A model generated the notes under the pieces. The model had not been told where the DNA came from. It saw nothing but the letters and a program-made list of their open reading frames with translations, and made no database searches. This document shows positions 27,548 through 36,125 of a stretch of 64,000 nt of DNA, piece after piece. Position 1 is the first letter of the stretch. Each line of letters starts with the position of its first letter. Made by a program: the position numbers and the translations under genes. The stretch comes from Jiangella endophytica. Its GTDB lineage: Bacteria; Actinomycetota; Actinomycetes; Jiangellales; Jiangellaceae. The DNA lies in NCBI RefSeq assembly GCF_003427025.1, contig NZ_QVAI01000007.1, positions 62,001 through 126,000 on the forward strand, given 5' to 3'.

Positions 27548-28057
27548 GTGAAGGTGCATCACGAAATGACGAGTCCGCAGAAACACACCGAGGCGCTCGG
27601 ACGCATCCTCGAACTGGTGGTCGTCCTCAGCGACGACATGACCCGCTCGCTGGCGGCCCAGGGCCTCACCGACGCCCGTGCGCACCTGCTCTGGGAACTG
27701 CACCACCGCGGGCCGTCGACCCAGCGGGTGCTCGCCGACGCGCTGCGGGTCAGCCCGCGCAACATCACCGGGCTGGTCGACGCGCTGGTCGCCACGGACT
27801 TCGTCACCCGCGAACCGCACCCCACCGACCGCAGGGCCACGCTGGTCACGTTCACCGAGCACGGCGCCGCCATCACCACCGCCATGGAGCGCGACCAGCA
27901 CGAGTTCGCCCGCATCCTCTTCGCCGACATGCCCGACGACCGCCTGGCCGCGCTGGTCGACGGGCTCGACGACGTGCTGGCGCGGCTGCGGGCGCACGGC
28001 GTCTCGATCGACGCCGCCCGCGACGACACCGACCCCGAGAGCGAGGCCGGACGATGA
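27548..28057 (+). CDS. MarR-family regulator
   Basis: Up to 169 residues; GTG 27548 opens the frame but ATG 27566 (MTSPQKHTEAL) is better placed after GAAGG. The winged helix is at about residues 50-115 (RVLADALRVSPRNITGLVDA as recognition region; HPTDRRATLVTFTEHG as wing with conserved DRR). Flanking helices (ALGRILELVVVLSDDM and DDRLAALVDGLDDVLARL) form the dimer domain. The stop overlaps the ATG of the next gene as ATGA, so it is the first gene of a two-gene operon with a membrane protein, which may be its target or sensor partner. Confidence 0.88.
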   Translation: MKVHHEMTSPQKHTEALGRILELVVVLSDDMTRSLAAQGLTDARAHLLWELHHRGPSTQRVLADALRVSPRNITGLVDALVATDFVTREPHPTDRRATLVTFTEHGAAITTAMERDQHEFARILFADMPDDRLAALVDGLDDVLARLRAHGVSIDAARDDTDPESEAGR

Positions 28058-28680
28058 CCGACACGACCAGGACCGGTGGCGCCACCCTCTTCCAGAAGGC
28101 CGCCGCCTTCGAGTCGGGCGTGTGGCGCAGCCTCTACATCTGGCTGGCCCGGCGCCCGCGGGTGCCCGAGCCGGGCGCGAGGCCGTTCGGCTACTACGAA
28201 CCGGTGTCGCTGATCATCTGGGTGTTCATCATCGGGTCGGCGATCGAGGTGGTGGTCGTCCACTTCATCATCCCGTGGCCGGTCGTGCAGATCATCGCGC
28301 TGGTCCTCGGCCTGTGGGGGCTGATCTGGATGATCGGCTACGCCGCCGCGCTGCGCGTACACCCGCACGCCGTCGGCCCGACCGGCCTGTGGGTACGCAA
28401 CGGGTCCACGGTCGACGTCGCGCTGCGCTGGTCCGACATCGACGCGATCCGCATCCAGAAGCGCACGCTGCCGGAGTCGAGAACCGTGCAGGTGGCCGAC
28501 GGCGACGACGGCGCCGTCCTGCAGGTCGCGGTGTCCAGCCAGCTCAACGTGCACCTCGTGCTGTTCGAGGCGGTGACCGTCGAGCTGCTGGACGGCCCGG
28601 TGACCTTCACCGAGCTGCGCTTCTACGCCGACGACCCGAAGGGGCTGGTCGTCCTGGCGCGCGAGCAGCTCAGAGCGTGA
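28054..28680 (+). CDS. Membrane protein with PH-like C-terminal domain, unknown function
   Basis: 208 residues from ATG 28054, overlapping the MarR stop. A cytoplasmic N-terminus (about 50 residues, FQKAAAFESGVWRSLYIWLARRP) is followed by two membrane helices (VSLIIWVFIIGSAIEVVVVHF and VVQIIALVLGLWGLIWMIGY). Then comes a beta-rich domain of about 110 residues (AVGPTGLWVRNGSTVDVALRW, DIDAIRIQKR), which looks like a bacterial PH-like fold. No enzyme motif is seen. Its final 11 bases overlap the convergent oxidoreductase gene. Coupling with MarR suggests a stress- or envelope-related role, but that is inference. Confidence 0.7.
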   Translation: MTDTTRTGGATLFQKAAAFESGVWRSLYIWLARRPRVPEPGARPFGYYEPVSLIIWVFIIGSAIEVVVVHFIIPWPVVQIIALVLGLWGLIWMIGYAAALRVHPHAVGPTGLWVRNGSTVDVALRWSDIDAIRIQKRTLPESRTVQVADGDDGAVLQVAVSSQLNVHLVLFEAVTVELLDGPVTFTELRFYADDPKGLVVLAREQLRA

Positions 28681-29656
28681 CCACGATCTTCCCGCGGGCG
28701 CGGCCCTCCTCGGAGTACCGCAGCGCCTCCGGGAGCTCGGCGAACGGGTAGCCGCGGTCGATGACGGGGACCACCCGGCCGTCGTCGAGGTACTCCGTCA
28801 GCGTCAGCAGGTCGGCCCGCCGGTTTCCGCTGCCGACGACGTCGGTCATCGTCATCCGCTGCGACACGAACGGGTTCAGCGCCAGGGCGCCGAACGCGTG
28901 CCCGGCCGGCTGCACCCAGCGCCCGGCCGGCCCGCCCACGACGACCAGCGTGCCGTCATGCGTGAGGATCCGCCGGAACGCCCACGCCGAGTGCCCGCCG
29001 GCGGCGTCGACGACGAGGTCGAAGCTGCGCTCGTCACGCGTGACGTCGGCGCCGGTGCGATCGACGACGTCGGTGGCGCCGATGCCCCGGACCAGATCGG
29101 CGTTCCGGCCGCTGCACACGCCGGTGACTTCGGCGCCCATCGCCACGGCCAACTGGACGGCGAAGGTGCCCACCCCGCCGGAGGCGCCGTTGACCAGCAC
29201 CCGCTGCCCGGACCGCACCCGGCCGTCGTCGCGGACCGCCAGCAGCGCCGTGATGCCCGCCAGCGGGACCGCGGCCGCCTGCTCGAACGACAGCGTGCGC
29301 GGCAGCGGCGCGAGATCGGCCGCCTTCACGCAGGTGTACTCGGCGAAGCCGCCGCCGGCGACCAGCGCGAACACCCCGTCACCGGGCGCGAAGCCGGTGA
29401 CGTCGCGGCCGACGGCGGCCACCTCGCCGGCGACGTCGGCGCCGAGGATCTCGATGCCCGGCCGGCGCAGCCCGAGCGTGCCCGGCATCACCCGCGACAG
29501 CCGTGGCTCGCCGCGGACGTGGTGCCAGTCGTAGGGCTGCGCCGACGTGGCGCGGACCCGGACCAGCACCTCGTCGTCGCCCGGGACCGGCGTCGGGACG
29601 TCGGCCAGCTCGAGGTCGGCGGGTGAACCGTACGAACGCATGACGAACGCCTTCAT
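28670..29656 (-). CDS. NAD(P)H:quinone-oxidoreductase-like medium-chain dehydrogenase
   Basis: 328 residues from ATG 29656, which has AGGAGAG seven bases upstream; the frame extends to 29728 without a better start. It is a zinc-free MDR protein: MKAFVMRSYG N-terminus, GADVAGEVAAVG loop near residue 70, and the cofactor motif VLVNGASGGVGTFAVQLA near residue 145. The Cys/His zinc ligands of alcohol dehydrogenases are missing, as in QOR/zeta-crystallin. Such enzymes reduce quinones or enones with NADPH. The promoter region carries a tandem 18-bp repeat expected to bind the TetR protein encoded just upstream on the same strand, so induction by an electrophile or drug is likely. Confidence 0.88.
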   Translation of the reverse strand: MKAFVMRSYGSPADLELADVPTPVPGDDEVLVRVRATSAQPYDWHHVRGEPRLSRVMPGTLGLRRPGIEILGADVAGEVAAVGRDVTGFAPGDGVFALVAGGGFAEYTCVKAADLAPLPRTLSFEQAAAVPLAGITALLAVRDDGRVRSGQRVLVNGASGGVGTFAVQLAVAMGAEVTGVCSGRNADLVRGIGATDVVDRTGADVTRDERSFDLVVDAAGGHSAWAFRRILTHDGTLVVVGGPAGRWVQPAGHAFGALALNPFVSQRMTMTDVVGSGNRRADLLTLTEYLDDGRVVPVIDRGYPFAELPEALRYSEEGRARGKIVVTL

Positions 29657-29680
29657 CGCACTCTCTCCTGACCTGGGATT

Positions 29681-29718
29681 CTTACGATGTAAGGTAACCG
29701 TACGTCGTAAGGTAGCGG
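29681..29718. promoter_or_regulatory. Tandem TetR-type operator upstream of the oxidoreductase gene
   Basis: Two adjoining 18-bp copies, TACGATGTAAGGTAACCG (29683-29700) and TACGTCGTAAGGTAGCGG (29701-29718), match at 14 of 18 positions. The first includes the dyad CTTAC-GAT-GTAAG (29681-29693). The site is 25-62 bases upstream of the oxidoreductase ATG and 38 bases after the TetR stop, so it should overlap the promoter. Confidence 0.65.
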
Positions 29719-29755
29719 CGCACCGCACGGCTGTAAAGACCCCGCGGGGCGGTTG

Positions 29756-30454
29756 TCAGGAGGAGCGTTCGCGCAGCCGGTCGAGGCCGTCGAGGAGGAG
29801 GTCGAGTCCGAACTCGAACTCCGACTGGTCGTCGCACCAGCCCAGGGTGGAGTCGGGGTCGTCGTGCGCGATCTCCGACAGCATGCCGACCAGGTGCGGC
29901 AGGCGGTCGGCGAACCCGGCCAGCTCCTCGGGCGAGCCGGAGCCGTCGCCCGGGTCGAACAGCTCCTGGCTGAAGCCGAGCGCCCGGCTGCCCAGCGCGT
30001 GCAGCGCATGGTGGGCGAGGTCGTAGGAGAAGCCGCCGTCGCGCATCAGGCCGAGCAGGCGGTCGTGATAGCGCAGGATCTCCGGGCTCATCGCGGCGCG
30101 TGTCTCGAGGACGGACGGCGCCCAGGGGTGGCGCAGCAGCACCTCGCGGGCGGCGAGGATGCGGCGGCGGACGGCGTTCTTCCACCGTGCGCCCGCCGAC
30201 GGCACGTCCAGCGCGTCGACCACCTCGTTGATCTCGCGCGCGACGACGTCGGCGATGCCCTCGAGGACCTCGTCCTTGTTGGCCACGTGGTAGTAGAGCG
30301 ACATGGCCTCGGCCCCGAGCTCCTCGGCCAGCCGGCGCATGGTCAGCGCTCCGATGCCGCCGTCGTCGGCGATGCGGACGGCAGCCCTCAGCACCCGGTC
30401 GCGGCTCAGCGGGGCTCGGACCGGACCCGCCTCGGCATCGGCCGCCACGTGCAT
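29756..30454 (-). CDS. TetR-family regulator
   Basis: 232 residues from ATG 30454 (GAGGTG just before it; GTG 30448 is an alternative). The N-terminal TetR helix-turn-helix is at about residues 15-65: LSRDRVLRAAVRIADDGGIG, LTMRRLAEELGAEAMSLYYH, VANKDEVLEGIAD. The C-terminal domain (FSYDLAHHALHALGSRALGF) is the TetR_C type seen in actinobacterial drug-responsive repressors. The likely target is the oxidoreductase gene 100 bases downstream, with the tandem operator between them. A partly similar sequence, CATCGTACAAGGT, lies at 30468-30480 just upstream of its own start, consistent with autoregulation. Confidence 0.88.
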   Translation of the reverse strand: MHVAADAEAGPVRAPLSRDRVLRAAVRIADDGGIGALTMRRLAEELGAEAMSLYYHVANKDEVLEGIADVVAREINEVVDALDVPSAGARWKNAVRRRILAAREVLLRHPWAPSVLETRAAMSPEILRYHDRLLGLMRDGGFSYDLAHHALHALGSRALGFSQELFDPGDGSGSPEELAGFADRLPHLVGMLSEIAHDDPDSTLGWCDDQSEFEFGLDLLLDGLDRLRERSS

Positions 30455-30479
30455 CACCTCGGCTGGCCATCGTACAAGG

Positions 30480-30836
30480 TCAGGCCCGCTCCTCGTCGGC
30501 CGCCGCGGGCCGCACGACGGCGACGGAGATGGCGCGGCAGCCACCGGCCAGCGCCAGCCCGAGCCCGGCCGCGAGCAGCGGCAGCCCGACGCCGAACGGC
30601 ATGCCGGCCAGGTAGTTGATCGCCGACCCCTCACTGACGTGGGAGAAGCTCGCCGCGACGACGGCCAGGGCGAGGACACCCGCGCCCACCACGCCGACGA
30701 GCGCCCACGTGGCGGCGGACACGCTGCGCCCCGCCCACGGGCCGCCCACGACCGCGACCGCCAGGAAGCCTGGCGTCAGCAGTGTCCAGCCGCCGCCGCT
30801 GCTGAGGCTGGCGTAGGCCCACCCCGAGTAGACCAC
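30480..30836 (-). CDS. Small membrane protein, possibly the 3' part of a frameshifted gene
   Basis: 118 residues from GTG 30836 to stop 30480. Three hydrophobic segments are visible: LLTPGFLAVAVVGGPW, TWALVGVVGAGVLALAVVAASF and YLAGMPFGVGLPLLAAGLGLALAGG. The family is not recognised. Directly upstream, a separate 29-codon frame (ATG 30946, MESEESLRPVPDAAVLAGSL, stop TGA 30857) also ends in a hydrophobic run, and its stop overlaps the upstream extension of this frame. A single-base slip would join them into a protein of about 150 residues with four helices. It ends 26 bases before the TetR start and may share its transcript. Confidence 0.5.
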   Translation of the reverse strand: MVYSGWAYASLSSGGGWTLLTPGFLAVAVVGGPWAGRSVSAATWALVGVVGAGVLALAVVAASFSHVSEGSAINYLAGMPFGVGLPLLAAGLGLALAGGCRAISVAVVRPAAADEERA

Positions 30837-30856
30837 GAGTACCCGTCCTGGCGGAA

Positions 30857-30946
30857 TCAGGGCAGCAGGTACCCGGCGACGGCGACCAGCGAACCGGCCA
30901 GCACCGCGGCGTCGGGCACCGGGCGCAGACTCTCCTCGGACTCCAT
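30857..30946 (-). pseudogene. Possible N-terminal fragment of the adjacent membrane-protein gene
   Basis: A 29-codon frame starting at ATG 30946 and ending at TGA 30857, with a hydrophobic end (LAGSLVAVAGYLLP). It looks like the first helix of the protein continued in another frame at 30480-30836. Either the gene is broken by a frameshift, the two are separate coupled ORFs, or the sequence has an indel error. Confidence 0.35.
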
Positions 30947-30988
30947 GGAGCCGCAGCGTAGCCGCGCCCGGCGAACACCAGGTGAGCG

Positions 30989-33900
30989 TTACCCGGCGTC
31001 CACCACCGCGAGCACGGGCCGGCCCTTGGCGGCGTCGAACCGCCAGACGGAGGCGAAGTCCCAGCCCATGGCCTCGTATGTCGCCTGGCCGGCGGCCTGC
31101 GCGGCGGTCACGGTCGCGCCGTTCAGGGTGTCCGGGCCGGTCGCGGGCACCGACTGGGTCTGCGCGGCCACCGTCTCCGACGCGGCGTTGCCGATCAGCG
31201 TCGCCGTGTTGCCGGCCAGCACGCGGGCGACGACGCGGTGGGCGTAGCCGGAGGCGACGACCCGCGAGTTGAGCGCCATGCTGTCCCGCAGCGTCGTGCC
31301 GGTGTAGGCGTAGCCGCTGACGCCGCCCGCGTTGGCGTCGCCGACCACTTCGACGTGGCCGGTGGCGTAGGTGCGCTCGGTCAGCGAGCCGACGCCGGTG
31401 ATGCCTGCGACCCCGCCGGCCTGACGCCCCGCGACGGCGTAGACGGAGGCGGTCGAGTAGCTGTCGCGCAGCTGCCCGTACGAGTACCCGACGACGCCGC
31501 CGACGGTGGAGCCGCCGACCACCAGGCCGGACGTCGTGACCCGCTCGACGACGCCGTGGCTGGTGTTGGCCAGAATGCCGACGTTCGCCGCGACGGTCTC
31601 GACCGCCGCACCGTCCACGGCCAGGTCGTGCACCCGCCCACCCACCGCCACCAGCGGGAACAACCCACCCGACGGTGAGGTGAAGCCGGCCAGCCGGTGC
31701 CCCGCCCCGTCGAGTTCGCCGGAGAACCCGGTCCGCGCGACGGTGAGCCCGGGGTGCCCGCTCAGATCGAGGTCCGCCGTCAGCCGGAACCGCTGGTCCG
31801 GGAACACGGTGAGCTGCGCGAGGTCGGCGGCGGACGACACCAGGTACGCGCCGTCGGCGTCCCGGGGCAGCGACGGCGCGCCCGGCTCCCCGGTGCCGGG
31901 CGGCACGTCCTCCGGGACGGCACGCAGCACCGGGCGACGCCCGTCGGTGGACCAGGTCCAGACGGTGTCGAGGTCCCAGCCGAGCGTGTCGCGGTAGAAC
32001 GCCGGGTCCTGGGCTTGCACGGCCGTCGCCGTGGCGCCCGCGAGGTTGTCCGCGGCCGGCGGATCGAGGACCGCCGGCACCTGCGCGACCAGGCCCTCGG
32101 CCGCCCAGTTGTTCGACAGGCTCGCGGTGTTGCCGGCCAGCACGCGGCCGAGCACACGGTGCGCGTAGCTCGGCGCCGTGACCGAGGCGTTCAGCGCGAC
32201 CGAATCGCGCAGCACCGTGCCGGTGTAGCCGTAGCCCGCGACGCCGCCGGCGTTCCGGGTCGTCGCACCCACCGGCCCGGACGCGTAGACCCGCTCCGTC
32301 GTCGACCCGGCCAGCACGACGCCCGCCACGCCGCCGGCCTCGGTGCCGTAGCTCTGCACGCGCGCCGTGGAGTACGCGTCGCGCAGCACCCCCGCGTTGT
32401 CGCCGACGACGCCGCCGGCCCGCGAGCCGGCCGTCACCAGGCCGGTCGTGTAGACCCGCTCGACGGTCCCGGTGTTCGTGTCGGCCAGGATGCCGGCCCG
32501 CGCGGTCGCGGTGGCGACGTCGGCGCCCACGATCGCGAGGTCGTGCACGGTGCCCGTGTTGACGCCGATCAGCCCGCCGGTCACGCTGGTGAACCCGCTC
32601 AGCGTGTGCCCGGCGCCGTCCAGCGCCCCGCTGAAGGCCTCGATCCGCGAGACCGCGGCGCCGGCCAGGTCGAGGTCGGCGGCCAGCCGGTACGAGGCGG
32701 CCGGGGCGGTCGCCACCTTGCCGAGGTCGTCGGCGGAGTCCAGCAGGTACGGGTCGTCGGTGGTGCCGGAGCCGGCGAGGCCCTCCTGCAGGACCAGCGC
32801 CGGCCGCAGCTCCTCGCGCTTGCGCGGACTGTCCCAGAAGTGCACCTTCACGGTGTCGCGCGGGCCGGCCGTCAGCGGCGGGTCGAACGCCACCCACTGC
32901 TCCGCGCCACGCTCGTCCAGGTCCACCTCGACGAGGCGCGTGCCGGTCACCTCGCCGGTGGCGTCCGCGCGGACCGCCTCGACGGTGACCGAGCGCGGCG
33001 CGCCCGGGTGGCTGATCAGCCCGACCCCGTCGAGGCCGGCGTGGCTCACGTCCCACGAGCCCGACGGCCGCGCCAGCACGGCCTCGTCGACCAGCCGGCC
33101 GTCGACGGTGTACGTCGCCAGCTCGAGGCCGCGGCGGGTCACCCGCAGCGCCGTGCCCATCTGGGTGTCCTCGTCGTCGACGACACCGGTCCACGGCTTC
33201 TCGGTCGCGGCGCCGAACGACGGGCCGGCCGGGCCGAGCGTCAGGAACGTCGTCCCGCCCACGACGGTGCGCGCGTAGACGTCGTCGTGGCCGCCGACGT
33301 ACACGTCGATACCGAGCCGCTGGAACAGCGCGGCGACCTCCTGCCGCCGCTCGTTCTGGCCGGGACGGTCCGCACCGGCCGTGCCGAAGAACGACTCGTG
33401 CCCGACGACGACGTTCCACGGCCGGCCGGCGGCGTGGATGTCGTCGACCAGCCAGTCCAGCTGGGCGTCCAGGTCGTGGACGGTGTTCAGCACGACCACG
33501 TGCACGTCGCCGCGGTCGAACGAGTAGGCCGTCTCGCCGATCGGGCCGCCGCCGGGCAGGGCGTACATGCTGGACGTGATGGCGTTGCGGTCCGGCGAGA
33601 CCAGGTTGTACTCCAGGTCGCCGTCGCTCTCGGTGTCGCCGACGACCGGCGCGACCTGCAGGTCCAGGCCGGCGTAGACGTGGTCGAAGACGTCCTCCCA
33701 GTACTCGCGGTGGACGCCGCGGGCCACCAGGTCTCCGGTCTGCACGACGGTGTCGCCGCCCGGCACCTGCTCGCGGACGGCGTCCAGCGCGCCGCGCCAC
33801 AGCCCCAGGTCCTCCGGCGACCGGGACGTCGCGGCGAGGTCGCCGAGCAGGTAGATCGGCCGGTTCTGCCCGCCGCCGGCCAGGAACGACCCCTGCACCT

Positions 33901-35716
33901 CCGACCAGGCCGCCTCGTCCTGGGCCCGCGGGGCGGCGCCGTCGACCGCGACGCCGAGGCGGTATTCGTAGCGGGTGGTGTCGCGCAGCCCGGTCAGCTC
34001 GAACTCGTGGCTGCGCAGCGGCTGCCCGGTCACGGTGTCCTGGTAGACGTCGCCCGGCTTGCCGATCGTGTTCAGCTCGTACGTCGTGTCGTCGGTGGAC
34101 GTCAGCACCGGGGCGCTGCGCCAGGTGCGGTGGCCGGCCGGGCGGACCTGGGCGTACACCGTGGCGACGGTCGCGTCGGTGGAGACGGCGAGGCCGGCGG
34201 TCCCGGGCTCTGCGCCGACCGTGGCGACGCTGCCGAAGTACCGGAACACGCCGCTCGGGTCGGCGCCGTTCTGGTCGACCGGCAGGCGGATCAGTTCCGC
34301 GCCGACGTTGCCGGCGCCGTCGGTCGCCTTCACGACGACGACGTGGTCGGAGTAGGACCGGACGGCGAAGGCGCCACCGGAGACCGGCACCAGGCCGTTG
34401 TCGTCCCACACCTCGTAGGTGACGGCGGGCGCCTCACCGCTGTCGTCGGTCGTGGTCACCGCGGGCAGCGTGACGGTGTCGCCATAGGCCACCGTCGTGG
34501 GCGCGGCCGGGTCGATCTCGATCACCGGCGCGTAGTCGGCGCCGCGGGTGGTCTCGCCCACCCAGACCGGCGCGGACACGACGACGTCGCCGTCGGCCTG
34601 GGTGGCCACGACGTAGAAGTAGTCGCCGTCGGCGGCCGGCAGCTCCCGCGTCACGCGGACCGAGCGGCCGGACACCGCGGGCGCCTCGTAGGCCAAGGCA
34701 CCGCCGTTGGTGCGGACGAGCACCGACGTGAACGCGTCGCCGCCGTCGGGGTCGGCGAGCCCGATGTCCAGCGCGACGCTGGAGGTGCCGGCCGGCAGGA
34801 TCGAGCCCATCAGCTGCCCGTCGGCGCCGAACTCGAGGACGGTGTTCTGGTCCTGGGTCGAGTACAGGCTGCGCTCGCGCATCGCCCGGTAGACGCCGTC
34901 GCGGCTCTTCTCCGCGGCCCAGACGCCGGTGATCGACTCGTCGCCGGTCACCCAGTTCGCGCCGTGCTCGTCGCCGTTCCACACCGGCGCCAGATGCCAG
35001 CCCTTGTCCAGGGCGATCTGGAACTGGGCCAGGTTGGTCGCGTTCTTCACCTCGATCAGGTCGATGCGATCGTCGACCTCCGGGTCCAGGTGGGCGAACG
35101 CGGCGAAGTCACCCTTCCCTGCCGGGTCCGGGTGGTTGAACTGCGCGATCGCCTCGGCGTCCTGCTTCAGCCGCGCGTAGAACGTCGGCAGGTCGTACTT
35201 GAGGTCGCCGGTGGCCGCGCCGAAGGACAGCGAGTCGCCTTCGCTTCGCGCAGTCGTGAACCAGTCGGTGTTGAACAGGTTCATGTGGCCGGAGGTGTCG
35301 TACCAGGTGATCTCCTCGGCCGGGAGCGTCACCAGGTCGTCCTGCTCGGCGTTGAAGGCGTCGGACTCCTCGTGCAGGTAGCGCCACTCCTCGGACACGG
35401 CGTCTCGCCAGTCGGTGGTGAAGTCGTCGCTGTTGCGCCGGTCGTAGAGAACGTCGTGCTCGGACACCGTGAAGAAGTCGGCGTCACTGTTCGCGGCGAC
35501 GTGCTCGAACGCGTCGCGCGGGGTCTCGACGCCGTCGCTGACCTCGGTGTGCGCATGGAACTCGCCCGTGTACCAGGTGCGGCCGAGGTAGGTCGGACGG
35601 TCCTCCGCCGCGGCCGCCGGACCCGGTGGCAGCACCGGCAGAGCCGCCGCCGAGACGGCGAGGACGGCGAGCGCGGGAGCCAACCGGACATGGACGGATC
35701 GGGCGGTGAGCGACAC
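30989..35716 (-). CDS. Secreted giant PHP + metallophosphatase + GLUG-repeat protein
   Basis: 1,575 residues from GTG 35716 (AGAGGAG upstream). The signal peptide is residues 1-38. A PHP/CehA-like metal-dependent phosphoesterase domain starts at WYTGEFHAHTEVSDG (H54, H56) and runs to about 330. Ig-like segments follow. A calcineurin-like metallophosphatase covers about 620-870, with YLLGDLA, VVQTGDLV, VVGHESFFG and YVGGHDDVYAR as metal-binding motifs. Two tandem units of about 270 and 300 residues (985-1252, 1278-1574) are rich in GGVVG/GGVAG repeats of GLUG type and should form beta-helices for binding. Two separate phosphohydrolase domains on one polypeptide with a repeat tail suggest an extracellular phosphate scavenger acting on polymeric substrates. 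There is no wall-anchor motif. It is divergent from the peptide operon. Confidence 0.82.
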   Translation of the reverse strand: MSLTARSVHVRLAPALAVLAVSAAALPVLPPGPAAAAEDRPTYLGRTWYTGEFHAHTEVSDGVETPRDAFEHVAANSDADFFTVSEHDVLYDRRNSDDFTTDWRDAVSEEWRYLHEESDAFNAEQDDLVTLPAEEITWYDTSGHMNLFNTDWFTTARSEGDSLSFGAATGDLKYDLPTFYARLKQDAEAIAQFNHPDPAGKGDFAAFAHLDPEVDDRIDLIEVKNATNLAQFQIALDKGWHLAPVWNGDEHGANWVTGDESITGVWAAEKSRDGVYRAMRERSLYSTQDQNTVLEFGADGQLMGSILPAGTSSVALDIGLADPDGGDAFTSVLVRTNGGALAYEAPAVSGRSVRVTRELPAADGDYFYVVATQADGDVVVSAPVWVGETTRGADYAPVIEIDPAAPTTVAYGDTVTLPAVTTTDDSGEAPAVTYEVWDDNGLVPVSGGAFAVRSYSDHVVVVKATDGAGNVGAELIRLPVDQNGADPSGVFRYFGSVATVGAEPGTAGLAVSTDATVATVYAQVRPAGHRTWRSAPVLTSTDDTTYELNTIGKPGDVYQDTVTGQPLRSHEFELTGLRDTTRYEYRLGVAVDGAAPRAQDEAAWSEVQGSFLAGGGQNRPIYLLGDLAATSRSPEDLGLWRGALDAVREQVPGGDTVVQTGDLVARGVHREYWEDVFDHVYAGLDLQVAPVVGDTESDGDLEYNLVSPDRNAITSSMYALPGGGPIGETAYSFDRGDVHVVVLNTVHDLDAQLDWLVDDIHAAGRPWNVVVGHESFFGTAGADRPGQNERRQEVAALFQRLGIDVYVGGHDDVYARTVVGGTTFLTLGPAGPSFGAATEKPWTGVVDDEDTQMGTALRVTRRGLELATYTVDGRLVDEAVLARPSGSWDVSHAGLDGVGLISHPGAPRSVTVEAVRADATGEVTGTRLVEVDLDERGAEQWVAFDPPLTAGPRDTVKVHFWDSPRKREELRPALVLQEGLAGSGTTDDPYLLDSADDLGKVATAPAASYRLAADLDLAGAAVSRIEAFSGALDGAGHTLSGFTSVTGGLIGVNTGTVHDLAIVGADVATATARAGILADTNTGTVERVYTTGLVTAGSRAGGVVGDNAGVLRDAYSTARVQSYGTEAGGVAGVVLAGSTTERVYASGPVGATTRNAGGVAGYGYTGTVLRDSVALNASVTAPSYAHRVLGRVLAGNTASLSNNWAAEGLVAQVPAVLDPPAADNLAGATATAVQAQDPAFYRDTLGWDLDTVWTWSTDGRRPVLRAVPEDVPPGTGEPGAPSLPRDADGAYLVSSAADLAQLTVFPDQRFRLTADLDLSGHPGLTVARTGFSGELDGAGHRLAGFTSPSGGLFPLVAVGGRVHDLAVDGAAVETVAANVGILANTSHGVVERVTTSGLVVGGSTVGGVVGYSYGQLRDSYSTASVYAVAGRQAGGVAGITGVGSLTERTYATGHVEVVGDANAGGVSGYAYTGTTLRDSMALNSRVVASGYAHRVVARVLAGNTATLIGNAASETVAAQTQSVPATGPDTLNGATVTAAQAAGQATYEAMGWDFASVWRFDAAKGRPVLAVVDAG

Positions 35717-36125
35717 CTGCGACTCCTCTGGACGGACGGCGCGAATCGGCGCGAAGCCGTCAGCCACCGTGCCCAGCCCACATGACCGGCGCCCGGTGCC
35801 CGAGGCGACGGGAGGTGACGACGCGGTGAACTACCGGCCGGTAGACCTCCCGGCCGACAGTGATCAAACACGCCTCACACGTGACCGAATTGTGGACTCA
35901 CGTTTCCTTCTCGTAACGATTCCGCCATGTCGAGCGCCGGCCGGAACACGATCATCGACCACTCGTCCTCCGACGAAACCCCAGCTCAGGCGGTACGAAT
36001 CAGTCGAAACAGCGCACCGGAAATCATCACCGAGATCTTTTTCGATCGCCTCGTGCGCAACTCAAGAGGTCCAACCTCTCGTTATGGTGTGCCATCAATA
36101 GAGGTTGGACCACTTGGAGATGCCG
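35717..36125. promoter_or_regulatory. Divergent control region: PHP giant / peptide operon
   Basis: This 409-base region has no gene. It holds a perfect 14-bp palindrome CTACCGGCCGGTAG (35831-35844) nearer the minus-strand gene, and a large nested palindrome next to the plus-strand operon. The 36000-36060 part is A/T-richer (GAGATCTTTTTCGATC) and may carry the operon promoter, though I could not identify a confident -35/-10 pair. Confidence 0.5.
36068..36111. promoter_or_regulatory. Nested palindromic operator before the peptide operon
   Basis: The outer arms GGTCCAACCTCT and AGAGGTTGGACC are perfect 12-bp inverted copies with a 20-base centre, and the centre contains a second dyad, ATGG-TGTG-CCAT. 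The downstream arm overlaps the GAGG/GGAG region just before the first start codon. It is the best candidate binding site for the UTRA-GntR regulator at the end of the operon, and it could also fold in the mRNA leader. Confidence 0.6.

Noticed and set aside
30480-34409. A 1,309-codon minus-strand frame ending at the small membrane-protein stop
   Set aside because: Almost all of it is an out-of-frame shadow of the PHP giant. Only the last 118 codons look real.
31697-35785. A 1,362-codon plus-strand frame opposite the PHP giant
   Set aside because: It has no recognisable domain and consists of the His/Val/Arg/Gly-rich text expected from the complement of a high-GC gene.
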